Source: CBDCWT01 sp965223305
Lineage (GTDB): Bacteria; Planctomycetota; Planctomycetia; Pirellulales; Pirellulaceae
Direction: 5' to 3'
NCBI GenBank assembly: GCA_965223305.1
Contig: CBDCWT010000047.1
Span: 1-64,000, forward strand
Length of the DNA: 64,000 nucleotides
Position numbers and translations under genes: made by a program
Shown: positions 31,719 to 40,400 of the stretch, one piece after another
Layout of the letters: each line of letters starts with the position of its first letter
Position numbering within the stretch: position 1 is the stretch's first letter
The notes under the pieces: generated by a model
Databases searched by the model: none
Seen by the model: the letters and a program-made list of their open reading frames with translations, nothing else
Told to the model about the DNA's origin: nothing

Positions 31719-33878
31719 TCAGTCCGGTGACGGACCGTGTATGCGCGAGATCAGGGCCACGATCTCGGCGGCGGCCTGCGGGATGCTCGTGCCCGGTCCG
31801 TAGATCGCCGCGACGCCCTGCTCCAGCAAAGCGGCCTGGTCTTGCTGAGGCACAATCCCACCACAGATGACGATCGTACGGCTGGCCCCTTGCCCGACCA
31901 GTTCGTCGATCAGCTGAGGTATCAGCGTCCGATGAGCAGCTGCCTGCGTAGAGACGCCGACCACGTGTACGTCGCTCTCGATAGCTTGGCGTGCCGCGTC
32001 GGCTGGTGTCTGAAAGAGCGGCCCCAAGTCGATGTCGAATCCTAAATCGGCGAAGGCCGTGGCGATGATCTTGGCACCACGGTCATGCCCGTCTTGGCCG
32101 AGTTTGACGACGAGCATCCGAGGGCGGCGACCGTGAGCCACGGCAAATTCTGCGGTCTGTTTCTGCACCGCGATGAACTCGTCACACCCCGCCCGCGCCG
32201 CGCCGTAAACGCCGCGAACCGAACGCGGCGCAACGCGATGGCGACTGTAGACAGTCGCGATGGCATCGGTTACCTCGCCTACCGTTGCCCGGGAACGAAC
32301 CGCGGCGAGGGCCAACTCCATGAGCCCCCCTGATTCGTCCTGCGTCGCAGCGGTCAGGTCGGCCAGCGCACGATGGCACTTCCGTTCATCGCGGCTCGCG
32401 CGGAGTTGTTTGAGCCGGGCCACCTGCATCTCTCTGACGGCGCTTTGGTCGATCGTCAGTACTTCGGGCGGCGGTTCGCCGGACTCTTGGTATCGGTTGA
32501 CACCTACCACGACGTCTTGTCCGCTGTCGACGCGCGCTTGCCGCCGGGCGGCGGCCTCTTCGATCCTGAGCTGCGGCATTCCAGCCTCGATAGCTTTGGT
32601 CATCCCTCCCAGACTTTCCACCTCGTCGACCAAGGCGCGCGCCTGTTCGACCAATGATGCCGTCAGACTTTCGACGTAGTAGGACCCAGCCAGTGGATCA
32701 ACAACGTGAGTCAGCGCTGTCTCTTCTCGGATCACAAGTTGTGTATTGCGGGCGATCCGCGCGGAGAAGTCGGTGGGAAGTCCCAATGCCTCGTCGAACG
32801 AGTTCGTGTGCAGGGACTGCGTGCCCCCCATGACTGCAGCGAGCGCCTCGATCGTAGTGCGGATAACGTTGTTGTACGGGTCCCAGCTGGTGAGACTCAC
32901 GCCCGAAGTCTGGCAGTGTGTACGGAGCATCAATGAACGTGGGTCGGCCGGTGCAAATCGATCCTGCATTAGCTCTGACCACAGCAAGCGAGCCGCACGC
33001 AGCTTGCAGACCTCCATGAAGAAGTTCATGCCGACACCGAAAAAGAAGGACAGCCGCGGTGCGAATCTATCGACAGAGAGCCCGCTCGAGAGAGCGCAAC
33101 GGACGTACTCCAAGCCGTTGGCGAGGGTGAATCCCAACTCTTGGACAGCCGTGGCGCCGGCCTCCTGCATGTGGTAGCCCGAAATGGATACCGGGTTGAA
33201 TTCCGGCATCTGCTGGGAAGTGAAGCGAATGATATCTGCCGCGATCCTCATCGACGGTTCCGGACCGTAGATGTAAGTATTGCGGACAAGGAACTCCTTC
33301 AGGATGTCGTTTTGCAGTGTCCCCGCCAACCGGTCCGGTCGCACTCCCTGCTCCTCGGCAACCACGAGATACATGGCCATGATGGGCAGCACCGCGCCGT
33401 TCATCGTCATCGAAACCGAGGTTTCTCCGAGTGGAATGCCGTCGAACAAGATCTTCATATCTTCGACGCTGTCGATCGCCACACCTGCCAAACCGACGTC
33501 TCCGATTACACTCGGATGGTCGGAGTCGAACCCGCGGTGCGTGGGGAGGTCGAAGGCTATCGACAACCCAGTTTGGCCCGCTTCGAGGTTACGACGGTAA
33601 AAACGATTCGACTCTTCAGCGGTCGAGAAGCCAGCGTATTGCCGAATCGTCCAGGGCCGTCCGGCGTACATCGTGGCCCGCGGCCCGCGCAAGAAAGGCG
33701 GGAAACCGGGCAGCGTTTGTGTGAAGCCTAGGTTTTCGAGGTCTCTAGCTGTGTAGAGAGGCCTGATGCCAATCCCCTCGGGGGATTCCCAAACGAGCTC
33801 TTCAATCGTGCGGCCCTGCAACTCTCCGGCGGCCTGACGCGCCCATTCATCGGGCGTCCTTTCGGGAAAGTCTGCCAT
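31719..33878 (-). CDS. mcm: Methylmalonyl-CoA mutase, single-chain with B12-binding domain
   Basis: The 719-residue protein has both halves of the mutase. The N-terminal barrel includes TMYAGRPWTIRQYAGFSTAEESN, FDLPTHRGFDSD, ISGYHMQEAGATA (catalytic Tyr/His) and LHTNSFDEALGLPTDFSARIARNTQ. The C-terminal cobalamin domain has GQDGHDRGAK near residue 595, the DxHxxG motif that supplies the lower His ligand. It converts (R)-methylmalonyl-CoA to succinyl-CoA using adenosylcobalamin. The length suits the homodimeric type, not separate small and large subunits. It starts 3 bases after the Gfo/Idh gene and precedes pccB and pccA; meaB and mce lie nearby on the other strand. Confidence 0.95.
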   Translation of the reverse strand: MADFPERTPDEWARQAAGELQGRTIEELVWESPEGIGIRPLYTARDLENLGFTQTLPGFPPFLRGPRATMYAGRPWTIRQYAGFSTAEESNRFYRRNLEAGQTGLSIAFDLPTHRGFDSDHPSVIGDVGLAGVAIDSVEDMKILFDGIPLGETSVSMTMNGAVLPIMAMYLVVAEEQGVRPDRLAGTLQNDILKEFLVRNTYIYGPEPSMRIAADIIRFTSQQMPEFNPVSISGYHMQEAGATAVQELGFTLANGLEYVRCALSSGLSVDRFAPRLSFFFGVGMNFFMEVCKLRAARLLWSELMQDRFAPADPRSLMLRTHCQTSGVSLTSWDPYNNVIRTTIEALAAVMGGTQSLHTNSFDEALGLPTDFSARIARNTQLVIREETALTHVVDPLAGSYYVESLTASLVEQARALVDEVESLGGMTKAIEAGMPQLRIEEAAARRQARVDSGQDVVVGVNRYQESGEPPPEVLTIDQSAVREMQVARLKQLRASRDERKCHRALADLTAATQDESGGLMELALAAVRSRATVGEVTDAIATVYSRHRVAPRSVRGVYGAARAGCDEFIAVQKQTAEFAVAHGRRPRMLVVKLGQDGHDRGAKIIATAFADLGFDIDLGPLFQTPADAARQAIESDVHVVGVSTQAAAHRTLIPQLIDELVGQGASRTIVICGGIVPQQDQAALLEQGVAAIYGPGTSIPQAAAEIVALISRIHGPSPD

Positions 33879-33881
33879 GAG

Positions 33882-35048
33882 CTAGGAACCTCGCTGCACA
33901 TCCACTTTCCTGCCTTGCTGCGCCGCAAGCGCCGCCGACTCGAGGACCTCCATGCAGCGAAGCCCGTCGTCGAAACTGGGAGTGATGTCCTGCCCAGCGT
34001 CGATCGCCCTCACAAAATCGACGATTTGGTGGATGAAAGTGTGCTCGTACCCGATCAGATGCCCCGGCGGCCACCAGGCCGATACGTAAGGATGATCAGC
34101 CTCTGTGACCATGATTGTCTTGTAGCCCTGCGAACAGCTAGGATCGTCGCGTGAAAAAAACTGAAGTTCGTTGAGACGTTCCAGGTTGAATGTCAAACTA
34201 CCCTTGCTGCCGTAGATTTCGAAATAGTTGTAGTTCTTACGTCCGGAAGCGAATCGCGACGCTTCAAAGGACCCTAGCGCCCCATTGTCGAACTCGACGA
34301 TCATGAAAGAAGCGTCTTCCACGGTTACCTTTCCCCGGCCGTCTCCGGCAGTGGCCGAGAACGCGGTGTCCTGCGCCTCGTCAGGCAGATTTCGCTCGCC
34401 AATGAAGCTCGCCATCGTGCACTGTACGCTGGTGATTTCGCCGACGAGATAGCGGGCCAGGTCGACGCTGTGTGAATTCAGGTCGCCGTGGGGACCGTAT
34501 CCCGCGGTCTCACGGCGGAGCTGCCAAGTCAACGGAAACTCCGGGTCGACGATCCAATCCTGCAAGTAAGTTCCTCGCCAATGGTAGATCTCCCCGATCT
34601 GACCATCCTCGATCATCTTCTTGGCAAGTTGGATCGCCGGCAGGCGGCGGTAGTTGAAACCGACCAGGTGGCGCACGCCCGCCTCTCGAGCCGCGTCACG
34701 CATTTGGCGCGCTTCGTCGACGGTGAGGGCCATCGGTTTCTCACAGAGAATGTGTTTTCCCGCGCGGGCGGCCGCGACGGCGACTCCCACGTGAGTGTTG
34801 GTTGGTGAAGAGATGTCGACGACGTCGATATCGTCTCGAGCAATCAGGGCTTCCCACGAGTTTTCTATGTCCTGCCAGCCCCACTGCTCAGCAAATTCGC
34901 GGACGCCGTCTACACGGCGCCCGCAGGCCGCCTTCAAAACCGGGATCCTCGGCAGATCAAAAAAGTGGGGTGCCTTCAGATAGGCGTTGCTGTGCGCCCG
35001 CCCCATGAACCTGTAGCCGACAATACCGATGTTGATAGGTGGTGTCAT
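33882..35048 (-). CDS. Gfo/Idh/MocA-family sugar oxidoreductase
   Basis: The 388-residue protein has an N-terminal Rossmann fold (INIGIVGYRFMGRAHSNAY), DIDVVDISSPTNTHVGVAVAAARAGKHILCEKPMA with the conserved EKP, and a C-terminal domain with DLNSHSVDLARYLVGEI, the usual D/H catalytic area. Such enzymes oxidise or reduce a hydroxyl of sugars, inositols or sugar acids with NAD(P). There is no signal peptide, so it is cytoplasmic. It overlaps nothing but ends only 3 bases before the mutase gene and follows a TIM-barrel isomerase gene, suggesting a shared sugar-catabolic role. The substrate is unknown. Confidence 0.88.
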   Translation of the reverse strand: MTPPINIGIVGYRFMGRAHSNAYLKAPHFFDLPRIPVLKAACGRRVDGVREFAEQWGWQDIENSWEALIARDDIDVVDISSPTNTHVGVAVAAARAGKHILCEKPMALTVDEARQMRDAAREAGVRHLVGFNYRRLPAIQLAKKMIEDGQIGEIYHWRGTYLQDWIVDPEFPLTWQLRRETAGYGPHGDLNSHSVDLARYLVGEITSVQCTMASFIGERNLPDEAQDTAFSATAGDGRGKVTVEDASFMIVEFDNGALGSFEASRFASGRKNYNYFEIYGSKGSLTFNLERLNELQFFSRDDPSCSQGYKTIMVTEADHPYVSAWWPPGHLIGYEHTFIHQIVDFVRAIDAGQDITPSFDDGLRCMEVLESAALAAQQGRKVDVQRGS

Positions 35049-35115
35049 GTTGGGACCCTTCGCTGGCAGCTTTGCCGATGGACTTCGCTAGCCACGTTGC
35101 CCGGACCGGAGTGTC

Positions 35116-35961
35116 TCAGCTCAATAACTCTCTCAGATACGCGACCGCGTCCGAAACAGCCACAGTCTCGTCCCGATGAGGATCCTTCAGAAAGTCAATC
35201 TCAACGCAGAGCATCCCGTCATAGCCGCCCGACTGCAACGCGCCGATCACTCCCGGCAGGTCGATGATACCGCCGCCCGCCGGGGCCGATGCCCAGAATG
35301 TCCAGTCCGTCGGCGAACCGTGGCCGGGGTCGATGTCCTTCACGTGAGTGGCGAGGGTTGCCTCGGCAAGTTTCTCGGCCGCTACGACCGGATCCTCGAA
35401 CACGCGCAGCGTATTTCCAGTGTCGAAGTTAACTCCCAAGAACTCAGAGTCGACTTGATCGAGAATCTCCAAAATCTCGTCAGCCGTAAAGTCGATGTGG
35501 TTCTCGATGGCGAGCCGGACACCCGCGTCCTCGGCTTTCTTGACGGACTCTCTGAGGATGGCGGAAATGCGCTCAATTTGAGGTCCGTGTGGTTCGTCCC
35601 GAAACATCAGGCTGCTACCCACGATTCGCATGACATCGGCGCCTATGGCCGTTGCAGTGTCGAGGTGTGACTCCATCTCTCGGGCGGCCGCGGTGTTCCG
35701 ACCACCCTCAAGTCCGTCGGGATGTCCCCACGCCACGACTCGTTCTAGTTCGTGCTCGTCCAGCTTCGCACGTATTCTGGCCAGATCCTCCGGCCCATAG
35801 GCAGGCATGAAACATGTTTCCAACGAGATTCCATCAACGCCAAGCCGGATCACCTCGTCAATAGACTGCTCGAACTCCCAACGCCTACCAGGGTCTGCTT
35901 GGTTCGGGTAGATCTCTCCGAATAGGCGATGATAACTATACGTGTCGACGCCGACTTTCAT
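35116..35961 (-). CDS. Sugar phosphate isomerase/epimerase-type TIM barrel protein
   Basis: From ATG 35959-35961 (GGAGG upstream) the product is 281 residues: MKVGVDTYSYHRLFGEIYPN, then VIRLGVDGISLETCFM, AIENHIDFTADEIL, GVNFDTGNTLRVF and HVKDID. That is the AP-endonuclease-like TIM barrel of xylose-isomerase type, with Glu, Asp and His metal ligands visible. The frame stays open upstream to 36282, but that part overlaps the dehydrogenase gene and is only Arg/Ser-rich shadow. It could isomerise or epimerise a keto-sugar produced or used by the adjacent Gfo/Idh enzyme. It is the second gene of a six-gene leftward run. The substrate is unknown. Confidence 0.85.
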   Translation of the reverse strand: MKVGVDTYSYHRLFGEIYPNQADPGRRWEFEQSIDEVIRLGVDGISLETCFMPAYGPEDLARIRAKLDEHELERVVAWGHPDGLEGGRNTAAAREMESHLDTATAIGADVMRIVGSSLMFRDEPHGPQIERISAILRESVKKAEDAGVRLAIENHIDFTADEILEILDQVDSEFLGVNFDTGNTLRVFEDPVVAAEKLAEATLATHVKDIDPGHGSPTDWTFWASAPAGGGIIDLPGVIGALQSGGYDGMLCVEIDFLKDPHRDETVAVSDAVAYLRELLS

Positions 35962-36016
35962 AGCATCCTCCGACCGGTTGCTGAGGGAACTACGACGAAC
36001 TTCTCCTTCCGCACTT

Positions 36017-37222
36017 TCACATCGCTTCCTGCAACAGCTCTTCCATTTGCTGCTGAGTGATCTCGCGCGGATTGACCCTGAGAATTCTCTGGGCGAGAAA
36101 GGCCTTGCTGGCAACTGTGGGAATCTGCTCCGCCGATAGACCGAGTTCGCTGAGTCGCTGTGGTATCCCAATCTCGGCTGCCAGATTCTGAACGGTCGCG
36201 ATCGCCAGCGCCGCTTGCTCTTCGGTCGACAGGCCGTCGACATTGCGACCCAGTAGTTGCGCCGTTTGGGCCGTTCTGGCAAGGCAAGCTGGTTGATTGA
36301 AACGCATCACATGTGGCAGCAGAAGGCCATTACCAGCCCCGTGTGCCGAATGTGTGGCCCCACCAACCGCGGCCTGTAAGGCGTGAACCAGAGCCACGCC
36401 GCAATTCGAAAACGCGAGGCCAGCCAGCAAGGCGGCTAAAGCCATTCCTTCACGGGCGGCCAGCTGGTCAGGTTCTTCAACAGCGCGAGGCAGATGTTCG
36501 CCGATCAAGGAGATCGCCTTAGCGGCCAGCGCGTCGGTCAACGGGTTGTGGCCCTGGTAAACGCTCGCTTCACCTGGCGGAAGCGGAAAGTGGCCGTGGT
36601 CGATTGCGGTATAGGCCTCGATGGCGTGAGTCAGCGCGTCGATTCCGCTTTCCGCAGTGACCTTCTTCGGACAGCTGACAGTCAAAGTTGGATCGACGAT
36701 CGCGACCCGAGGGCGAATGTGGTTGCTCAGGATCGGCACCTTCAGTTCGTTCTGCGTGTCAGTGAGCACGGCGGCAAATGTCACCTCGCTGCCAGTGCCG
36801 GCTGTCGTGGGCAAGCAAACTAGTGGCAGAACGGGTCCGGGTATTTGGCTGTCCCCAACGTAGTCCTGAATCGTCCCTCCATGCGCCCCCACAGTTGCGG
36901 CTGCTTTCGCGAGGTCCATATTGCTGCCGCCGCCCAAGCCGATCACTCCGTCTGCCTGGCAGTCGTTTAGCTTGTCGATGCAAGCTCGCGCAGCTTGCAG
37001 TGACGGCTCCGGCTCGCCCTCGGTAAACACACAGCTGGTAACCCCGGCATGCTTCAGCGAGGTTTCGATCCGCTCGACAATACCCGCAGCCACAAGTGGC
37101 CCGTCGGTCACGACCAGCGCTCGTTGGATGCCGATTCGGGCAGAAACCTGACCGAGTTGTTCGGCGGCCTGCCGACCGAACAAGATCTCACCCGCTGAAT
37201 GAAACGTCCAAATGTCCGGCAT
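36017..37222 (-). CDS. Iron-containing alcohol dehydrogenase
   Basis: The 401-residue protein fits the type III alcohol dehydrogenase family. It has the nucleotide-binding GVIGLGGGSNMDLAKAA, PLVCLPTTAGTGSEVT, the metal-binding ESGIDALTHAIEAY (Asp and His), and further His residues in the ALVHALQAAVGGATHSAHGAGNGLLLPHV region. These enzymes reduce or oxidise small alcohols and aldehydes such as lactaldehyde, propanediol or butanol. As first gene of the run ending in propionyl-CoA carboxylase, it could act on a C3 or sugar-derived aldehyde; this is inference. AGGGG lies about 10 bases before ATG 37220-37222. Confidence 0.9.
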   Translation of the reverse strand: MPDIWTFHSAGEILFGRQAAEQLGQVSARIGIQRALVVTDGPLVAAGIVERIETSLKHAGVTSCVFTEGEPEPSLQAARACIDKLNDCQADGVIGLGGGSNMDLAKAAATVGAHGGTIQDYVGDSQIPGPVLPLVCLPTTAGTGSEVTFAAVLTDTQNELKVPILSNHIRPRVAIVDPTLTVSCPKKVTAESGIDALTHAIEAYTAIDHGHFPLPPGEASVYQGHNPLTDALAAKAISLIGEHLPRAVEEPDQLAAREGMALAALLAGLAFSNCGVALVHALQAAVGGATHSAHGAGNGLLLPHVMRFNQPACLARTAQTAQLLGRNVDGLSTEEQAALAIATVQNLAAEIGIPQRLSELGLSAEQIPTVASKAFLAQRILRVNPREITQQQMEELLQEAM

Positions 37223-37458
37223 GGATCAGATCCCCTACACGCATGGGACTCGGTTGCTGCAGGCGGAGAAGTCGTTTTCGCGCCTGGTGTCCACGCAAGC
37301 CGAATCTTCAATCCGCTGGCCTCGTCGGGGTTCATCCTGAGTTCGAGAAGGCCCCGCCGATGTCGCTTTAATCTATCAGTTAAAGCGCGGCACGCCAGCA
37401 GGCTGAGAAGGGCCCGAGGGGCAGCGGGCGCGGCAAAGGAGCAATTGACCGCGAGCAG

Positions 37459-40400
37459 CTAGTTCATTAGCTCGACAAGCTCGCCGTGCATTTGCAGCTC
37501 GTAGTCGGTCAGATGGTCGACATTTAGTCCGATCTCGTTCGCTCGAGCCATGGCAAGCTTGGCATCATCAACTCGCCCAAGACGGTGATGGGCGGCGGCC
37601 AGGTGGAAGAAGAACTCGGCGGCCTGGACGTCCGTCAAGGCCTGCTCAAGCAACAACACGGCGTGCTTGGGATGCCCTTGGGCCAGCACCACCAGCGCCT
37701 GTGAGTCGAGCAGCTGGGGCATCGGCCCGACAATCTCAATGGCTCTCTCGATGTAGTCGTGCGCGTCACGTAGTTGCTTATTTTGACCGACCAGGAGCAT
37801 GGCAAGGTTGTTCAGAGCGATGTAGCTGCGCGGTTCCAACTCGATCACCCGCCGATAATTCGCTTCGGCTTTGGCGAATTGTCGCTGCACGCTGTATAGC
37901 CTGGCCTGTGCCATCAAGAACTGGGAGGGCTGCTCGCTTTGGTCGCGGAGGAGACGGGAGAGGATCTGATTAACCCGCTCCAAGTGCTGTTCACTGGCTG
38001 ACTGGGATTCGATGACCGCAACGAGCACCGGCAGGAGTTCCCGTGGCTCAGCATCATCCGCCGCGGCTTCCGCCCGACTGATCGCTTCTTCATGGTTGCC
38101 CTGCGAAGCCTGGTAGGCGGCCAACGCCAGTGCGTCCAAGAGTTGTTCAGCAGCCTGACGGTACTTTTGTGCCTCGGCCGGCGCGTCCTTCCTGAACTGT
38201 GCGAGTGTCTCCAGCCGGCTGGCCACACGGCGTTTCAGTTGATCATGAGCCAACTTGTCGTTGTCGTCGCCACTGTTGGCGTCCTGCGCCAGAACCAACT
38301 CCAGCAGCTTCTGCCGGGCTTGCTCGTCCGAACCGCGCCGCGCAAGGATCTCCGCCTGCAAGCTGATTGCTAACTCCCGGCCTTGCTCGACTTGCTCAAG
38401 TTGAGTGATCCAGGCTTCTGCATCAGACAGTTGATCGTGCCGGATCAAGGCCGCCGCATACCAACCGATATAACGGAGTTGTTCCGGCTGTCCGGCGGTT
38501 TCGTCGATCACCTGCCGGGCGCGCCGCGCGGCTTCTGCCCAGTCACCTCGGCGTTCTAGCAGCTGGGCCATCGCGAAGTTCTCGAACGGTGTCGCTTGGT
38601 CCCCAACACCTTGCAGAATTTCGAATGCCTCGGCGCGGTCCGCCGCCGAGCCCTTGGCGATCAATACCAGCGCCCTTAGCCGGCGGTCGGGCAGCGAATC
38701 CGGCTTGGCCGACAAGTTCTCGAGCAATAGCTTGTCAGCGCGCTCGATGTTCTCACGTCCACCGCGTCCAAACTCGAGCAGGGCTAGTTGGTTACGGGCC
38801 CACTGCGTGTCGGCGTTTTCCGCCGGTACATCTTCCAGGATTCCTGCGAGATAGCGTTCTGCCTCTTTTCCGTAGTCCCGCCCTAGGTCCGACAGCTGTC
38901 GCCGCATCCTCAGGTAAAAGGAGGCCGTAGTACGAAGCACATTGCTGTTAGCAGGACTAGCAGCGACCGCCTCCAGGAATTTCGCTTCTGCCTCCTCAAA
39001 TCTACCTAGACCCTCGTAGCACTGGGCTAACGTCGTCGGCAACTGATCGGTGGGGACCTTCTCGGCGGCCTCGCGCATCAACTGCTCGGCTTCGTCAGTG
39101 CGGTTCAACCGTCCTAGCAACACAACCAGTGATATCCAAGGCTCCGGCACGTTTTCGCCTAGCTCGACAGCACGGCGAAACGCTTGCTCAGCTTGCTCGA
39201 CCAACGCCGGGTCGTGTCCGTTGGGGAGAAAACCGCGAGCGGTAGCCAGCTGGCCAAGCCAGAGATGGTCTTGATAGTTGGCCGAGTCTTCAGCCGTCCG
39301 AGTTGCAATCGTCAGAGCGCGGTCGAAGTCCTCGAGCTGCATTGAGACCTGACGCGCTACTCGTCCTAACTCGGTTACTTCCGGCGAGAACTTGCTCTGA
39401 CGTCGCTCGAACTCCCGAATCAGACTGTCCGCTTCGCGGAACCGCTGCCGTAGTGACAGCAACTGAACGGCCTGCCTCACCGTGGCAGCGTCGCCCGACC
39501 CATGTTCGATCGCTTCAATGAACTTCTCGACTGCCTGCTCCGGCTGTCCCATGCGTTGATGTATCTGGGCGGCCAACAGCGCTGCCGGACCAGGAAACAC
39601 TTGCTGTGCGCTCTGCAGGTGTTCAAGCGAAGTTGTTAACGTCTCAGTGTCCTCGTCAGTCGCATGCATGTGAAGATGAACCGCTTGGCCATAGTGCCAC
39701 CTCGGTCCGCGGCCCGCGATGCGCTCGACAGCAGCTAAGGCGGTCTTCACTCCGTGGCTATCGTCCTGATGCACCGCCAGCTCGAAGCGTAGTACCCAAT
39801 CGTCCAGCTCGTCGGGCTCCTGTTCAGTTAGCTTGTTCAACAACTCCGTCGCGAGGTCCAGCTCGCGCATTTGAATCGCGTATCTGGCAAGTTCGCGCCA
39901 CAGTTGGGCGTTCTGCTCTGGAGTAAACTCGTCGTTGGGGGCGGCGAGCTCCAGTAGTTCGTCGGTAGCGGGAGTGCCTTCAGACTGGTGATAGAGCACC
40001 CGCGCCTTGGCCAATCGCAATACAACGGCATCTCCATTGACTTGTGATGCCTCGTCCAGGATGGCACGGGCCGAGCTCCAATCACTCTTCCAACCCACCA
40101 GGTTGGCGAGGCCAATCCAAAACGATAGCTGTTCGGGGCGTTCCTGTTTCGCGTTGGACAGAATCTGCTCCGCACGATCGGCGTCCCCTTTGCCAACCGC
40201 GATTTCCGCCTCCATGATCGGAATCAGCACGGCCTGAGGAGATTTCCTGGCGGCAATCGCTAGCCACTTTTCAGCCTCCGCCCAGTTGGTGTCCGGTGAA
40301 GAAAGCCGCAGGTTGCGCCGAATTGCCAACTTGGTCAAATCCAAGAAAACACTCGCCGGAAGCGACGTCCCGTCAACCAGCTCCGCGTTCGCGATCTCGA

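Noticed and set aside
35962..36282. N-terminal extension of the TIM-barrel protein
   Set aside because: It is Arg/Ser-rich, overlaps the dehydrogenase gene antisense in codon register, and a strong GGAGG precedes ATG 35961.
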